Of a stretch of DNA of 64,000 nucleotides, positions 44,006 to 53,930 are shown one piece after another; positions within the stretch are counted from its first letter, which is position 1, and each line of letters opens with the position of its first letter. The stretch is from assembly GCA_013426805.1 (NCBI GenBank), contig JACDZG010000012.1, positions 1-64,000 on the forward strand. The letters run 5' to 3'. Below the pieces are notes generated by a model. It searched no databases and had not been told where the DNA came from. It saw nothing but the letters and a program-made list of their open reading frames with translations. This DNA is from Chromatiaceae bacterium. GTDB lineage: Bacteria; Pseudomonadota; Gammaproteobacteria; Chromatiales; Chromatiaceae. The position numbers were made by a program, and so were the translations under genes.

Positions 44006-45202
44006 ATGCAGGTTCGTCCATCGCTGTTCCTGACGCTGGGGTTACTCTCCGGGTTGACTCCCTTTGCGATCGATATGTATCTGCCGAGCCTGCCGGCCAT
44101 CGCGCGCGATCTGGGCTCGACCATGGAATTGGCGCAACTGAGCGTGACCGTTTATCTGGGGGTCTTCGCCCTGTCGCAGTTGTTCTTGGGGCCGCTGTCC
44201 GATGTGCTCGGCCGGCGGGCGACCATCGGCGGCGGGCTGGTGCTGTTCTGCGTCGGGGCGTTGGGCTGCGCGCTGGCCGATGCGATGGCGCTCTTGCTGG
44301 CGGCGCGTGCGCTCCAGGCGCTGGGCGGAGCGGCGATCGCGGTGACCGTGCCGGCGCTGGTGCGCGATCTGTTCGAGCGCGACCAGTATGCGCGTGTGAT
44401 GAGCCTGGTGATGTTGGTCACGGCGCTGGCGCCGCTCTTGGCGCCGACGATCGGCGGAGTCATCGTGGGCTACGCGAGTTGGCACTGGGTTTTCGCCGTG
44501 CTGCTTGCTATCGCGTTGGCGGCGAGCGCGCTCTTTTTCCGGCTGATTCCCGAGACCCTGCCCAGGGCACGCCGCCACCCGCCCGAGCTGCAACGCGTCC
44601 TGCGCAACTATCTGTTGCTCGCGCGCCATCGGGTAGGGATGGGCTACCTGCTCACCGGCGCCTGCTCATTCGGCGGGATGATGACGTACATCGTCGGTTC
44701 CCCGTTCGTCTATATTGAACTGCACGGGGTGCCGACCGCCTGGTTCGGGGTCTATTTCGGCGCGAATGTTGGCCTGGCCATCCTGGTGACCAGTGTCAAC
44801 GCCCGGCTGGTCACGCGTCTGGGGGCGCAGCGCCTGCTGCGCTGGGGGCTGGGAGTGCAAGTCGGCGCCGCGTCGCTGCTGTGCGCACTGGCGCTCTGGG
44901 GAACGCCGCCGCTGTGGGCGATCGTGCTCGCGACCTTGGCCTATCTGGGTATGGCGGGGGTGGTGCTCGGCAACTCCATGGCCGGATTCATGGCGCACTT
45001 CCCGCGGATGGCCGGCACCGCATCGGCCTTCTCGGGGGCGGCACGCTTCGGTCTGGGCGCGGCGGTCGGGTCACTGGTCAGCCTGGCCCATAACGGCACC
45101 GCGGTGCCCATGCTGCTCGGTATGGCGCTTTGCGGGCTGGCCGCGGGCGCGAGCTATCGACTGTGGTGCTGCGCCGGGTCGGCGGCCGCCGACTCGGCTT
45201 GA
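44006..45202 (+). CDS. Bcr/CflA-family MFS drug-resistance transporter
   Basis: 398 residues, about 12 membrane helices. The N-terminus LSGLTPFAIDMYLPSLPAIA and the loop LGPLSDVLGRRATIGGGLVL are diagnostic for the Bcr/CflA subfamily of proton-driven multidrug exporters. WHWVFAVLLAIALAASALFF and the RLIPETLP loop follow the family pattern. The start at ATG 44006 directly precedes the first helix; the longer frame from 43769 runs through another gene and the terminator and is rejected. The 3' end overlaps the convergent gshA by 49 bases. Confidence 0.88.
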   Translation: MQVRPSLFLTLGLLSGLTPFAIDMYLPSLPAIARDLGSTMELAQLSVTVYLGVFALSQLFLGPLSDVLGRRATIGGGLVLFCVGALGCALADAMALLLAARALQALGGAAIAVTVPALVRDLFERDQYARVMSLVMLVTALAPLLAPTIGGVIVGYASWHWVFAVLLAIALAASALFFRLIPETLPRARRHPPELQRVLRNYLLLARHRVGMGYLLTGACSFGGMMTYIVGSPFVYIELHGVPTAWFGVYFGANVGLAILVTSVNARLVTRLGAQRLLRWGLGVQVGAASLLCALALWGTPPLWAIVLATLAYLGMAGVVLGNSMAGFMAHFPRMAGTASAFSGAARFGLGAAVGSLVSLAHNGTAVPMLLGMALCGLAAGASYRLWCCAGSAAADSA

Positions 45203-46788
45203 ATTGCCCGCCCCTGATCGAAATAGCGTTGCAGGAAGGTGTCGAAGTTCAGGTCGTCGGCCGCTTCGATTTCGCTCCGGCGGCAGACGGACTCCGCGGC
45301 CAGATCCCGGAACAGGGCCTCCCGCTCCGGGCTCAGGGTGCGCCCCTCGAGGGCGGCCCGATGGGCGGCGGAGACCCGCCGGGCGAAGGCGAAGAAGCCT
45401 TCGCCGTTCGCCCGCATTTCGGCCAACATGCGTGCCGAGGGGGTCGCATCGGGGTCACGCACTTTCTCGCGCTGAGCCAGCAGACTCGCGCCGCGCGGAC
45501 CCTCGGCCGCGCCGTCGAGCAGCGCGGCGACCGGGCCCATGGCGTCCAGAATCTCGCCCGCCCACTGCCGCAGTGTCACCGCCTGACCGTCCCGGTTCAG
45601 CGTGAGCCCGGGTTGACGCCCGCGATGGGCGGTGACGACCTGATTATCATCGATCGCCAGCCGCTCGGTGGCGCCAATGCGCGGACTGTCCGCCAGCAGG
45701 CAATAGAGCAGCAGGGTCTCCAGGACCAGCAGCTGCTCGGCGCCCACCCCAACGGGCTCATAGGCGTTCACGTCCAGTGAGCGCAACTCGACATAGCGGA
45801 CACCGCGTCGCCGCAGGGCCAGGGTCGGTTTTTCCAGCCAGTCGATGATCTGCTTGGGCCTGACGGTGCTGTAGTACTCGTTCTCGATCTGCAGGACCGC
45901 GGCGCTGAGTTGCTCGTAGCGCCCGCCGACCTTGACCCCGATCTGTTCGTACTGCGGGCAGGGTGTCTCGATCGCCCAGGTGAGGCTGCGAATGTAGGCA
46001 TCCAGGCTGTCATAGCTGGCCTTCATGCCGGTGCCTTGCTCCTTCTGGTTTTGGTATCCGATGTCTCCCATGCGTAACGAGGTCGCATAGGGGTCGTAGA
46101 AGGTCTGGGCATCGAACGGGATCAGGTTGGTCTCCCGACCCTGGAGAAAGCTGCCGCACACGGCCGGCGAGGCACCGAACAGATAGGGAACCAGCCAGCC
46201 GATGCGCTGGAGGTTGCGGATCATGGCGATATAGGATTCGGAGCGGAATGACCCCAGCGGACCGGTATCGCCTTCCTGATCCTGATAGAGATGCCAGAAG
46301 TCGTCGCCGAAGGAGAAGTTGAAATGGACTCCGGCGATCACCTGCATGGTGCGTCCGTAGCGGTTACCCAGGCCGCGGCGATAGACCGTCTTCATGGTCG
46401 CGGCATTGGATGATCCGTAGCGGGCCAAGGGAATCTGACTCGTCCCCGCGATCACGCACGGCATACTCGTGCCCCACAGGAGTTCATCACCCAGGTGGCG
46501 GTAGACCAGCGTATGGATATCCGCCAGGAAGTCCAGTACGGCCTGCTGGTCACCCAGGGCCGGGGTGACCAACTCGATCAGTGCCTCGGAGAAATCGGTG
46601 GTGATGTGCGGATGCGTCAGGGGCGACCCCAGCGCGCCCGGGTGCGGGGTCGGCGCGAGCTGTCCCGCGGGCGAGACCCGCAGGGACTCCTTTTCCAGCC
46701 CGATCCGATTACCGGCAAAGCAATCGAGCGGGCGGGCGTGCTCCAGCGCCCGCAGGCGCCGGCCGAAGGTTACTGATTGCGAATCCAT
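45154..46788 (-). CDS. gshA: Glutamate-cysteine ligase (class I, GshA)
   Basis: 544 residues, close to the usual 520. Family blocks include NRIGLEKESLRVSPAGQLAP, PHITTDFSEALIELVTPAL, YGSSNAATMKTVYRRGLGNR, VIAGVHFNFSFGDDFWHLY and VRYVELRSLDVNAYEPVGVG. It makes gamma-glutamylcysteine, the first step of glutathione synthesis, in the cytoplasm. It is convergent with the bcr-like gene, overlapping it by 49 bases. The N-terminal ATG gives a complete first motif. A TAGGGG-type palindrome lies upstream, in the 160-base gap to the prc stop. Confidence 0.95.
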   Translation of the reverse strand: MDSQSVTFGRRLRALEHARPLDCFAGNRIGLEKESLRVSPAGQLAPTPHPGALGSPLTHPHITTDFSEALIELVTPALGDQQAVLDFLADIHTLVYRHLGDELLWGTSMPCVIAGTSQIPLARYGSSNAATMKTVYRRGLGNRYGRTMQVIAGVHFNFSFGDDFWHLYQDQEGDTGPLGSFRSESYIAMIRNLQRIGWLVPYLFGASPAVCGSFLQGRETNLIPFDAQTFYDPYATSLRMGDIGYQNQKEQGTGMKASYDSLDAYIRSLTWAIETPCPQYEQIGVKVGGRYEQLSAAVLQIENEYYSTVRPKQIIDWLEKPTLALRRRGVRYVELRSLDVNAYEPVGVGAEQLLVLETLLLYCLLADSPRIGATERLAIDDNQVVTAHRGRQPGLTLNRDGQAVTLRQWAGEILDAMGPVAALLDGAAEGPRGASLLAQREKVRDPDATPSARMLAEMRANGEGFFAFARRVSAAHRAALEGRTLSPEREALFRDLAAESVCRRSEIEAADDLNFDTFLQRYFDQGRAIQAESAAADPAQHHSR

Positions 46789-46841
46789 GAGTTCAATCCC
46801 GGTCGGTCTTCATTACAGGCGTCCAAAGCGATAACCGGATG

Positions 46842-46868
46842 TAGGGGTGGGTTTCAAACCCGCCCCTA
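46842..46868. repeat. Dispersed palindrome (TAGGGGCGGG family)
   Basis: TAGGGGTGGGTTTCAAACCC followed by GCCCCTA. Third copy of the element at 49 and 26716. Beyond it the motif ATATCAGGTGCGA recurs, also seen after the copy at 49, so the repeat unit is longer than the palindrome. Located between the prc stop and the gshA start. Confidence 0.75.
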
Positions 46869-46947
46869 CGCCAAGGCGATGTCGGGATATCAGGTGCGAG
46901 CGATCGCGTTCCTTGACCGGGACACGATGATCCGGGTCGGCGGCGGC

Positions 46948-49047
46948 TCAGTGGCTCATGGCCGCCCGCGGCCGGTTGGCACTTTCCAGCAGAATCCCGT
47001 CGGCCAGGATGCGTGCCGCTTCTTCCGCCTGAATGCGGCCGATGGCATCGCGTTGCGCGTCAAGCGCATCCTCATCAATTTGGTCTGCATCCTCATCCAC
47101 CGGCTTGATCCCGCGGGCGCGCAGGAAGCGATCCTGTTCATCCTTGAACGTCGCTTGCCGCGCCTTGTCCGCGGCGCGCCGTTCGGATTCACGCAGCGAC
47201 AACTGGGTCTCTTCCTTGACCTCACGCACCACCTGGCTGCGCCGCTCCAGCATCTTGAACCCCGGGTCCTGGCTGATCCGCTGCACCGACTGGCGGGTCA
47301 AGGCGGTGGCATTGGTGGTACCGACCGGGCGATAGTCGGCCGCGTCGATGCGTGCCCAGGGCAGCGGGTTGTCGAGTGCCCGCTCGCCGTGATCGGTGGC
47401 GTCGTCCTTGGATGGGAAATGCACATCCGGCTCGACGCCCTTCAATTGCGTGCTGCCCCCGCTCACCCGGAAGAACTCGGCCATTGTCAGCCGCAGCCGA
47501 CCCAGGTCGGCCTGATCGCCGGGCACGTAGCGGTTGAGATCCACCAGTGTCTGCACCGTTCCTTTACCAAAGGTCGGCTCGCCGATGACCAGACCGCGGC
47601 CATAGTCCTGGATGGCGCCGGCGAAGATCTCGGAGGCCGAGGCGCTGTCCCGGTCCACCAACACGGCCAGAGGTCCGGAATAGGCCACGCCAGGGTCGGG
47701 ATCGCGTTCGATCTCGACCTTGCCGAACGCGTCTTTGACCTGCACTACCGGGCCGGTGTCGATGAAGAGTCCGGTCAGTGACGTCGCCTCCGCCAGTGAG
47801 CCGCCGCCGTTGCCGCGCAGGTCGATCACGATCCCATCTACGTTCTGTGCCGTCAATTTCTTGAGCAGTTCGCGCACATCGCGGGTCGTGCTGCGGAAAT
47901 CGCGCTTACCCTCGCTCTCGGCCTCGAAGTCACGATAGAACGCCGGCAGTTCGATCACCCCGATCTTGAGCCCGGGGGCGTTGGGTAATTGCTCAATGAC
48001 ATAGTCCTTGGCGGCCTGATCTTCAAGCTTGATCTCGTTACGGACCAGTGGCACCTCGCGGGTTTTGCCGTCGCTGGCACCCGATTCGGGCAGCAGTTGC
48101 AGCCGCACGACGGAGCCCTTGGGACCGCGGATCTTGTCGACCACGTCTTGCAGCCGCCAGCCGACCACGTCCTCGATTTTTCCATCCAGCCCCTGACCGA
48201 CTCCCAGGATGCGGTCTCCGGACGACACCTGACCGGAATCGCGCGCGGGGCCGCCGGGAATGGTGCGCTGAATGACCGTGAACTCGTTATCCGAACGCAA
48301 GACCGCGCCGATGCCCTCCAGCGACAGTTTCATGCTGATGTCGAAATTCTCCGAGGTGGCCGGCGACATATAGCTGGTGTGCGGTTCCAAGGCCTCGGTG
48401 TAGGCGTTCATGAAGGCCTGGAACACGTCGTCACCGGTGAACTGCTGCACCCGCCGGGCCAGGCCGTCGTAGCGCTGCCGCAGCCGCTCGCGAATATCCG
48501 CATCGTTCTTGCCGGCGATGCGCAGGCTCAGGAAGTCGTTCTTGACCCGCAGCCGCCAGATTTCGTCCAGTTCCTTGTCGGTCTTGGCCCAGGGCGCCTT
48601 TTCACGGTCGAACGCATAGGATTCGGCGACGTTGAAATCGAAATCACTGCTCAACAAGGTCAGGGCGTAGGCCACCCGCTCATCCACCCGCATGCGGTAG
48701 ACCCGAAAAATGTCGAAGGCGTTATCCAGTTCACCGCGGCGCAGGTTGTCATCGAGCCGCCGGGCGCCGGTGCCGAAACGCTCGACGTCGCGCGCGAGGA
48801 AGAACGAGCGACTCGGGTCGAGGGCGGCCAGGTAATTGTCCAGGATCGTCCGGGCAAAGGCGTCGTCGAACGCGACCTTGCGATAGTGATACCGTTCCAG
48901 GACCTTGTTGATGACGATCGCCGTCTTGGCCTGGGTCTGGGTCGGAAAGAGTTCGGACAGCGGCACCTGACGCGGTGACGCAACCGCCACCCAGGCGCCG
49001 AAGGTGAGTAACGCGGCGGTCGCGACGAGGGTTAAGCGGAGTCTCAT
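46948..49047 (-). CDS. prc: Carboxy-terminal (tail-specific) processing protease
   Basis: About 699 residues, matching Prc/Tsp. Signal peptide RLRLTLVATAALLTFGAWV, N-terminal helical domain with LAALDPSRSFFLARDVERFG, a PDZ segment (GIGAVLRSDNEFTVIQRTIP), and the S41 catalytic domain: VDGIVIDLRGNGGGSLAEAT, the nucleophile Ser region LAVLVDRDSASASEIFAGAI and the general-base Lys in IGEPTFGKGTVQTLV. It acts in the periplasm on proteins with hydrophobic C-termini and on lipoproteins such as those of peptidoglycan turnover. The ATG at 49047 immediately precedes the signal peptide. Confidence 0.94.
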   Translation of the reverse strand: MRLRLTLVATAALLTFGAWVAVASPRQVPLSELFPTQTQAKTAIVINKVLERYHYRKVAFDDAFARTILDNYLAALDPSRSFFLARDVERFGTGARRLDDNLRRGELDNAFDIFRVYRMRVDERVAYALTLLSSDFDFNVAESYAFDREKAPWAKTDKELDEIWRLRVKNDFLSLRIAGKNDADIRERLRQRYDGLARRVQQFTGDDVFQAFMNAYTEALEPHTSYMSPATSENFDISMKLSLEGIGAVLRSDNEFTVIQRTIPGGPARDSGQVSSGDRILGVGQGLDGKIEDVVGWRLQDVVDKIRGPKGSVVRLQLLPESGASDGKTREVPLVRNEIKLEDQAAKDYVIEQLPNAPGLKIGVIELPAFYRDFEAESEGKRDFRSTTRDVRELLKKLTAQNVDGIVIDLRGNGGGSLAEATSLTGLFIDTGPVVQVKDAFGKVEIERDPDPGVAYSGPLAVLVDRDSASASEIFAGAIQDYGRGLVIGEPTFGKGTVQTLVDLNRYVPGDQADLGRLRLTMAEFFRVSGGSTQLKGVEPDVHFPSKDDATDHGERALDNPLPWARIDAADYRPVGTTNATALTRQSVQRISQDPGFKMLERRSQVVREVKEETQLSLRESERRAADKARQATFKDEQDRFLRARGIKPVDEDADQIDEDALDAQRDAIGRIQAEEAARILADGILLESANRPRAAMSH

Positions 49048-49585
49048 GACGATACTCGGTACCAATGATTGGGGTGATATCAACTGGGACATCAACTGGA
49101 TGGAATCGATCAAGCCTGCCTCTGGCCCCGGGGTGTCCGGCGCACCCAGGAACCACGGCAAGCGACCGGCGACGGTTCGCGGCGATCACCGGCCCGCTGA
49201 TGCGCTGGTGACCGCTGGTCAGCGAACCGGCGCCCGAATGTCAGCTTAGAGGCTGAGCATCTTTGTTTCAACGACTTAGATAGAAGATTGCGGGAAATTA
49301 ACGGGTCTGGCCGCGCGCGGGGCCCAGCGCCGGGAGCGGCGCACTCGGAACGGGCCGGAATCAAGGCGATTGCTGTCAAACGCCAAAGGTGGCGACCACG
49401 GGTCCTCCTGTAGCTGACACTACTACGTGACCGTTTTTGTCGTCAATTGGCGGCCCCGCCTTTTTGGCAGAAGGGTCACGATGTTCCAATCGGTCATGCA
49501 GGCACCTCGCCGTGCGGTTAGGAACCGTTCACTAAAAAGCGAAACAAGTCCGTTAAGGAACGCCTGTTGGCGTCTTGGTCGTTGT
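49048..49585. other. 538-base stretch without a recognisable gene
   Basis: Lies upstream of prc and downstream of pgeF, both on the minus strand. The middle (49240-49300) and the part near 49430-49560 are AT-richer. A minus-strand TTGAAA with TAAGCT 17 bases on (near 49260) could be a weak promoter for prc. I see no protein family, tRNA or clear terminator. A small RNA cannot be excluded. Confidence 0.45.
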
Positions 49586-50341
49586 TTAACCGATATCCGA
49601 CTCGTTACTTCGTCCAGAAATCCAGATCAGGCTCGCCATCCTTCCGGTGACTCCATCGCGACGGTAGGAGAAGAAACGCGCCGCGTCGGAATAGGTGCAA
49701 TCGGTGCCGCCGTGGACCTGGGTCACCCCGGCCCCTGCGAGCCGGTGGCGCGCCAGGGCAAAGAGGTCTGCGAACCATGTGCCGCCCGGTCCGGCTTGGA
49801 AAGCGGACGCGATCTCCGGATCGGCCGCGAGAAATGCGGCACGCACCTCGGGTCCCACCTCGAAAGCTGCAGGGCCGATTGCCGGGCCGAGCCATACCAG
49901 AAGGTCCCCGCGCGGCGCACCCAGCGCACGCAGCGTCGCCTCAATGACGCCCGCGGCCAAGCCCCGCCAGCCCGCGTGGACCGCCGCGACGCGCCGGCCC
50001 TGCCGATCACAGATCAGCAGCGGCAGACAGTCGGCGGTCAGTACCGCGCACACCGATCCGGGTCGGCACGCGATCACCGCATCCGCATCGGGCCGGGCGA
50101 CGCGCCCGCCGGTCCGTACCACCGTGCACCCATGCACCTGATTGAGCCACAGGGGTTCCGCCGGGAGGGCGAGGGCGGTACGCAGCAGCGCGCGGTTACG
50201 CGCGACCCGCCCCGGCGCATCCCCGACGTGATCCCCCAGATTCAGACTGCGGTAGACCCCGGCGCTGACCCCGCCGCCGCGCGTCGTACAACAGGCATGA
50301 ACCCAGGGCGGAGCCGGCCACTCAGGTCGAATCAGGTCCAA
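49586..50341 (-). CDS. pgeF: PgeF-like peptidoglycan editing factor (YfiH, multicopper-oxidase fold)
   Basis: 251 residues. RPEWPAPPWVHACCTTRGGG and SLNLGDHVGDAPGRVARNRA open the chain; the zinc/copper-site motifs EPLWLNQVHGCTVV, VLTADCLPLLICD, VAAVHAGWRGLAAGVIEATL and LGPAIGPAAFEVG follow. TQVHGGTDCTYSDAARFFSY and RRDGVTGRMASLIW end it. The family removes mis-incorporated L-serine from peptidoglycan precursors; older names call it a polyphenol oxidase. It overlaps rluD by 20 bases, the conserved rluD-pgeF order of gammaproteobacteria. Confidence 0.93.
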   Translation of the reverse strand: MDLIRPEWPAPPWVHACCTTRGGGVSAGVYRSLNLGDHVGDAPGRVARNRALLRTALALPAEPLWLNQVHGCTVVRTGGRVARPDADAVIACRPGSVCAVLTADCLPLLICDRQGRRVAAVHAGWRGLAAGVIEATLRALGAPRGDLLVWLGPAIGPAAFEVGPEVRAAFLAADPEIASAFQAGPGGTWFADLFALARHRLAGAGVTQVHGGTDCTYSDAARFFSYRRDGVTGRMASLIWISGRSNESDIG

Positions 50342-51308
50342 GCCCCGCCTCCCGTCGAAACAGTGCGAGCAGCGCCGCGAGGTCGGCGGCCATCGGCACC
50401 TCCCAGACCATCGCCTGCCCCGTGCGCGGATGGGTCAGCCCTAACCGGGTGGCATGCAGGGCCTGGCGCGGGAACCCCTGAATCGCCGCGGTCAAGGCCG
50501 GGGCGCAGCCCTTGGGCGGACGTGGACGGGTCCCGTACACCGGGTCCCCGACCAAGGGGTGATGAATATGCGTCAGATGGACCCGAATTTGATGGGTACG
50601 ACCGGTATCCAATTCCACCCCCAGCAGGCAATGACCGGGGAAACGCTCGAGTACCCGATAACGGGTGAGCGCGGTCCGTCCACCGGCGACCACGGCCATG
50701 CGCGTGCGTTGCGTCGGATGTCTCCCGATCCGGGCGTCGACCACACCGCCGGCGACCAGGTCCCCGACCACCAGTGCCCGATATTCCCGATGGACACTGC
50801 GCTGCTTGAGTTGATCCACCAGACAGTGATGCGCCTCCAGCGTTTTGGCAACGACCAGCAGCCCGCTGGTATCCTTGTCGAGCCGATGGACGATCCCGGC
50901 CCGCGGCAGCGTGGCGAGCATGGGGGCATGGTGCAGCAGGGCGTTGAGTAGGGTGCCGTCCGGATTGCCGGCCGCCGGGTGGACCACCAGCCCCGCCGGT
51001 TTGTCGATCACCAGGAGTTGATCGTCCTCATACACCAGCGCCAGCGGGATTGCCTGGGGCGCGTCGCGGTCGCTGACCGCGAGGACCGCGTCCAACTCCA
51101 CCGCCTCGCCGCCCCAGACCCGGTCGCGGCAGCGGCGCGGCAGGCCGTCCACCCGCACCTGTCCGCCCGTGATCCACTGCTGCACCCGGCCGCGGGAGAA
51201 CTCCGGCCAGGACGCGGCCAAGGCCTGGTCCAGCCGCAGACCGGCGGATTGCGCATCCACCCGCAGCGAACGATACACCCGCGACGTGTCGCCCGCGATC
51301 AGCGACAT
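50322..51308 (-). CDS. rluD: 23S rRNA pseudouridine synthase RluD
   Basis: 328 residues. An N-terminal S4 RNA-binding domain (LRLDQALAASWPEFSRGRVQ) precedes the catalytic domain, in which AGIVHRLDKDTSGLLVVAKT carries the active Asp. LLVIDKPAGLVVHPAAGNPD, LLGVELDTGRTHQIRVHLTH and HHPLVGDPVYG are further family blocks. It modifies uridines in helix 69 of 23S rRNA. Divergent from bamD (93-base gap) and overlapping pgeF, the conserved gammaproteobacterial arrangement. Confidence 0.94.
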   Translation of the reverse strand: MSLIAGDTSRVYRSLRVDAQSAGLRLDQALAASWPEFSRGRVQQWITGGQVRVDGLPRRCRDRVWGGEAVELDAVLAVSDRDAPQAIPLALVYEDDQLLVIDKPAGLVVHPAAGNPDGTLLNALLHHAPMLATLPRAGIVHRLDKDTSGLLVVAKTLEAHHCLVDQLKQRSVHREYRALVVGDLVAGGVVDARIGRHPTQRTRMAVVAGGRTALTRYRVLERFPGHCLLGVELDTGRTHQIRVHLTHIHHPLVGDPVYGTRPRPPKGCAPALTAAIQGFPRQALHATRLGLTHPRTGQAMVWEVPMAADLAALLALFRREAGLGPDST

Positions 51309-51401
51309 TCCGCTCTCCGCCGCGGGCTCGCGGCACCGCTGCTACTAACCTGGAGACCTTCGGGTATACTCACACGGTTTTGAGCTTGGTTAATCCCCGA
51401 C

Positions 51402-52241
51402 ATGCCATCCACCTTAACACGACTGGCCACCTTGTTGACTGTGTTCCTGATCGGGATCGCCCTGACCGGCTGCTCGATGTTCGGGAAGGAGGCCGACGAG
51501 ACTGAAGGGTGGAACGCCTCCAAGATCTACGCGGAGGCCGCCTCCGAGATGGATTCCGGCAACTACAAACGCGCCATCGAGCTCTACGAAAAACTCGAGG
51601 CCCGCTACCCCTTCGGCCGCTATGCTATGCAGGCGCAACTCGATGTTGCCTACGCCAATTACCGGGCCGAGGAACCGGAAGCGGCGCTCGCCGCGGCCGA
51701 CCGCTTCATCAAGCTGTACCCCCAAAATCCGTACGTGGACTACGCTTACTATCTCAAGGGAATCGTCAACTATAACCGCAGCGTCGGTTTTCTTGACAAG
51801 TACGTGCCGATGGACGTCTCCCAGCGCGACCCCGGTGCCGCCCTGGACGCATTTAGCGATTTCTCCGAGTTGGTCAAGCGCTTCCCCGACAGCAAATACT
51901 CCGCCGATGCCCGCCAGCGGATGGTCTATCTGCGCAACAATCTGGCCAAGAACGAGGTCAACGTGGCGCGCTACTACATGAAGCGCGGCGCCTATGTCGC
52001 GGCGGCCAATCGCGCCAACTATGTGATCGAACGTTTCCAGCGTACCAGCGCGGTCGAGGATGCGCTGGAGACGCTGGTCGCGGCCTATGAAGCCTTGGGT
52101 GAGAAGCAGCTCGCGGCCGACGCGCAACGGGTTTTGGACGTCAATCGCAAGGCTGGACGTTTCGTCTCCGACGAGCCGGCACCCGGCGAGGTGAGCCTCA
52201 GCCGGAAATTCTGGGACTACCTACAGCTCGATCAAAACTAG
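51402..52241 (+). CDS. bamD: Outer membrane assembly lipoprotein BamD
   Basis: 279 residues. Signal peptide with lipobox VFLIGIALTGCSMFGKEADE (LTGC), so it is lipidated and sits on the inner face of the outer membrane. TPR-like repeats follow: IYAEAASEMDSGNYKRAIEL, YPFGRYAMQAQLDVAYANYR, NPYVDYAYYLKGIVNYN and FPDSKYSADARQRMVYL. With BamA it is the essential core of the outer-membrane protein assembly machine. TATACT at 51365 may be its -10 box. The 3' end converges on the P-II gene. Confidence 0.95.
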   Translation: MPSTLTRLATLLTVFLIGIALTGCSMFGKEADETEGWNASKIYAEAASEMDSGNYKRAIELYEKLEARYPFGRYAMQAQLDVAYANYRAEEPEAALAAADRFIKLYPQNPYVDYAYYLKGIVNYNRSVGFLDKYVPMDVSQRDPGAALDAFSDFSELVKRFPDSKYSADARQRMVYLRNNLAKNEVNVARYYMKRGAYVAAANRANYVIERFQRTSAVEDALETLVAAYEALGEKQLAADAQRVLDVNRKAGRFVSDEPAPGEVSLSRKFWDYLQLDQN

Positions 52242-52256
52242 CGAGGCGCCGCAGGG

Positions 52257-52631
<375 letters not shown>

Positions 52632-52819
52632 TCAGTATATGTTCGCGCCGCGGAGAAGAACAGTCGGCGCCTGAGGATATATCGAGCCCAGCCCCCCGAA
52701 AAATAAATTGGCACTACATTACAAGTTCGGTGTATCGTGTACTTATCAATCATTGTCTTAGGGTCGAGTTGGGCGGCGAAACCAATGGGACCATGCTAAA
52801 AATAGGCTAGCCTGACCCC

Positions 52820-53095
52820 GTGTTGTCCGGGGAGGTGGAGTGCGACGCGGTCTACGTCATCGCAGATCACAAAGGGACTCCGGGCGCGGTGAAAAAAGAC
52901 GCCGGGGTCGGCGGCGACGCCTTAGGGGGCACTATCGCGAAGGACAAACCGCCGATTTTCGGAACGATTCAGCGTGGTGGAGCAGTAGTCATCCGCCTGG
53001 TGGAGAATGTCCAGCAGAAAACGATCCGGCCCCTGATCGAGACCTTTATCGCCCCTGGAACCCGTGTGCGTAAAGATAGTGAGCCGTACTCTTGA
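52820..53095 (+). pseudogene. IS1595-family (ISXO2-like) transposase fragment
   Basis: About 90 codons reading LSGEVECDAVYVIADHKGTP, KDKPPIFGTIQRGGAVVIRL, VENVQQKTIRPLIETFIAPG. This is the middle of an ISXO2-like transposase, in which GEVEVDE begins the DDE domain. Here GEVECDA replaces the second acidic residue of the motif. The N-terminal zinc-binding part and the C-terminal third are missing, and no terminal inverted repeats were recognised. A dead remnant at the edge of the biosynthetic cluster. Confidence 0.85.
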
Positions 53096-53930
53096 CTTTA
53101 GCATGGGTTCATATGCGATAATCCAATGAGTCGTGAAGAGACACGTAAACCATCTGGGGGATTGGATGGTGCTGGGTTACGTCAAGACTAAACAGCGGGC
53201 GCTTGCGAGTTCCAACACATCGCGACGGCCTATGTATTTTGAGTTTTCGGGTTCCGATGGGTGCCTGGTGGGTCGGCGCGGACGCCGCGAAAACTCCGCC
53301 CGTCCAGTCTGCCGCCCTCCCGCAATAGTCGATAGATTCACCGTCAAAGGCCACTGCCATGGCCTGCTAGTCGAGGCCGAGCGCTGTGTCGTGCGCGCGC
53401 AGCTCGACTCGGCAACGGTAAGTGTCAAAACCGAGCGCCCGGTACCCGATGTCCGCCGGGATGGAGGCTGCAACCGATCTAGACGCTCTATCGCTTGGGG
53501 TATTTGCTACGCCACTTGGTCGAGTGGATCGGCATGCTCCCGATGCAAGCGGCCGGGCTCCGATGCCTTAGCGGCTCTTTCGACACGGCCACATCCCCGG
53601 AACCGCTGTGGTTGCTTTATCTACAATCCAGTCTCGCGCGGGTAGGGTTCCCACGGTATCTGAATCCCTTTCCATCGCAAGGTCAGCATATCCGCTTCCG
53701 GCGGCCCCGTGTGATCGCCCATGCCCGCCCGAAGCCGCCCTATCCGTACATTCCCCGCGCATCGGTGCCGATCTGCCGATCTGCCGATCTGCCTGGCCGC
53801 GTAGCGTCAGACATGTATCCGTAATCTCGGTAATAGGCATAGCCGAACTTGGGCACTGGTGGTCGATCAGTCATTACCATCATTATCGGGTCAATGACAC
53901 AAACGCGGCTTTTGCCAAAGGATATTTGTA
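53096..53930. other. 835-base stretch without recognisable genes upstream of the PKS
   Basis: Several open frames exist on both strands but none shows a family motif or a good ribosome site. GCCGATCT is repeated three times in a row near 53766-53792. The last 100 bases are AT-richer and probably carry the PKS promoter. The stretch looks like decayed DNA between the IS remnant and the cluster. Confidence 0.5.

Noticed and set aside
49427-50668. 413-codon plus-strand frame across pgeF and the upstream gap
   Set aside because: Low-complexity antisense protein over the well-supported pgeF and rluD genes.
52700-52730. Sigma-54 promoter (TGGCAC element) near the P-II gene
   Set aside because: It is on the strand opposite to the P-II gene and lacks the -12 GC element at the right distance.
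53133-53824. Frames of 170 and 109 codons between the IS remnant and the PKS
   Set aside because: No motif, no good ribosome site and a composition consistent with non-coding DNA; I cannot support them as genes.
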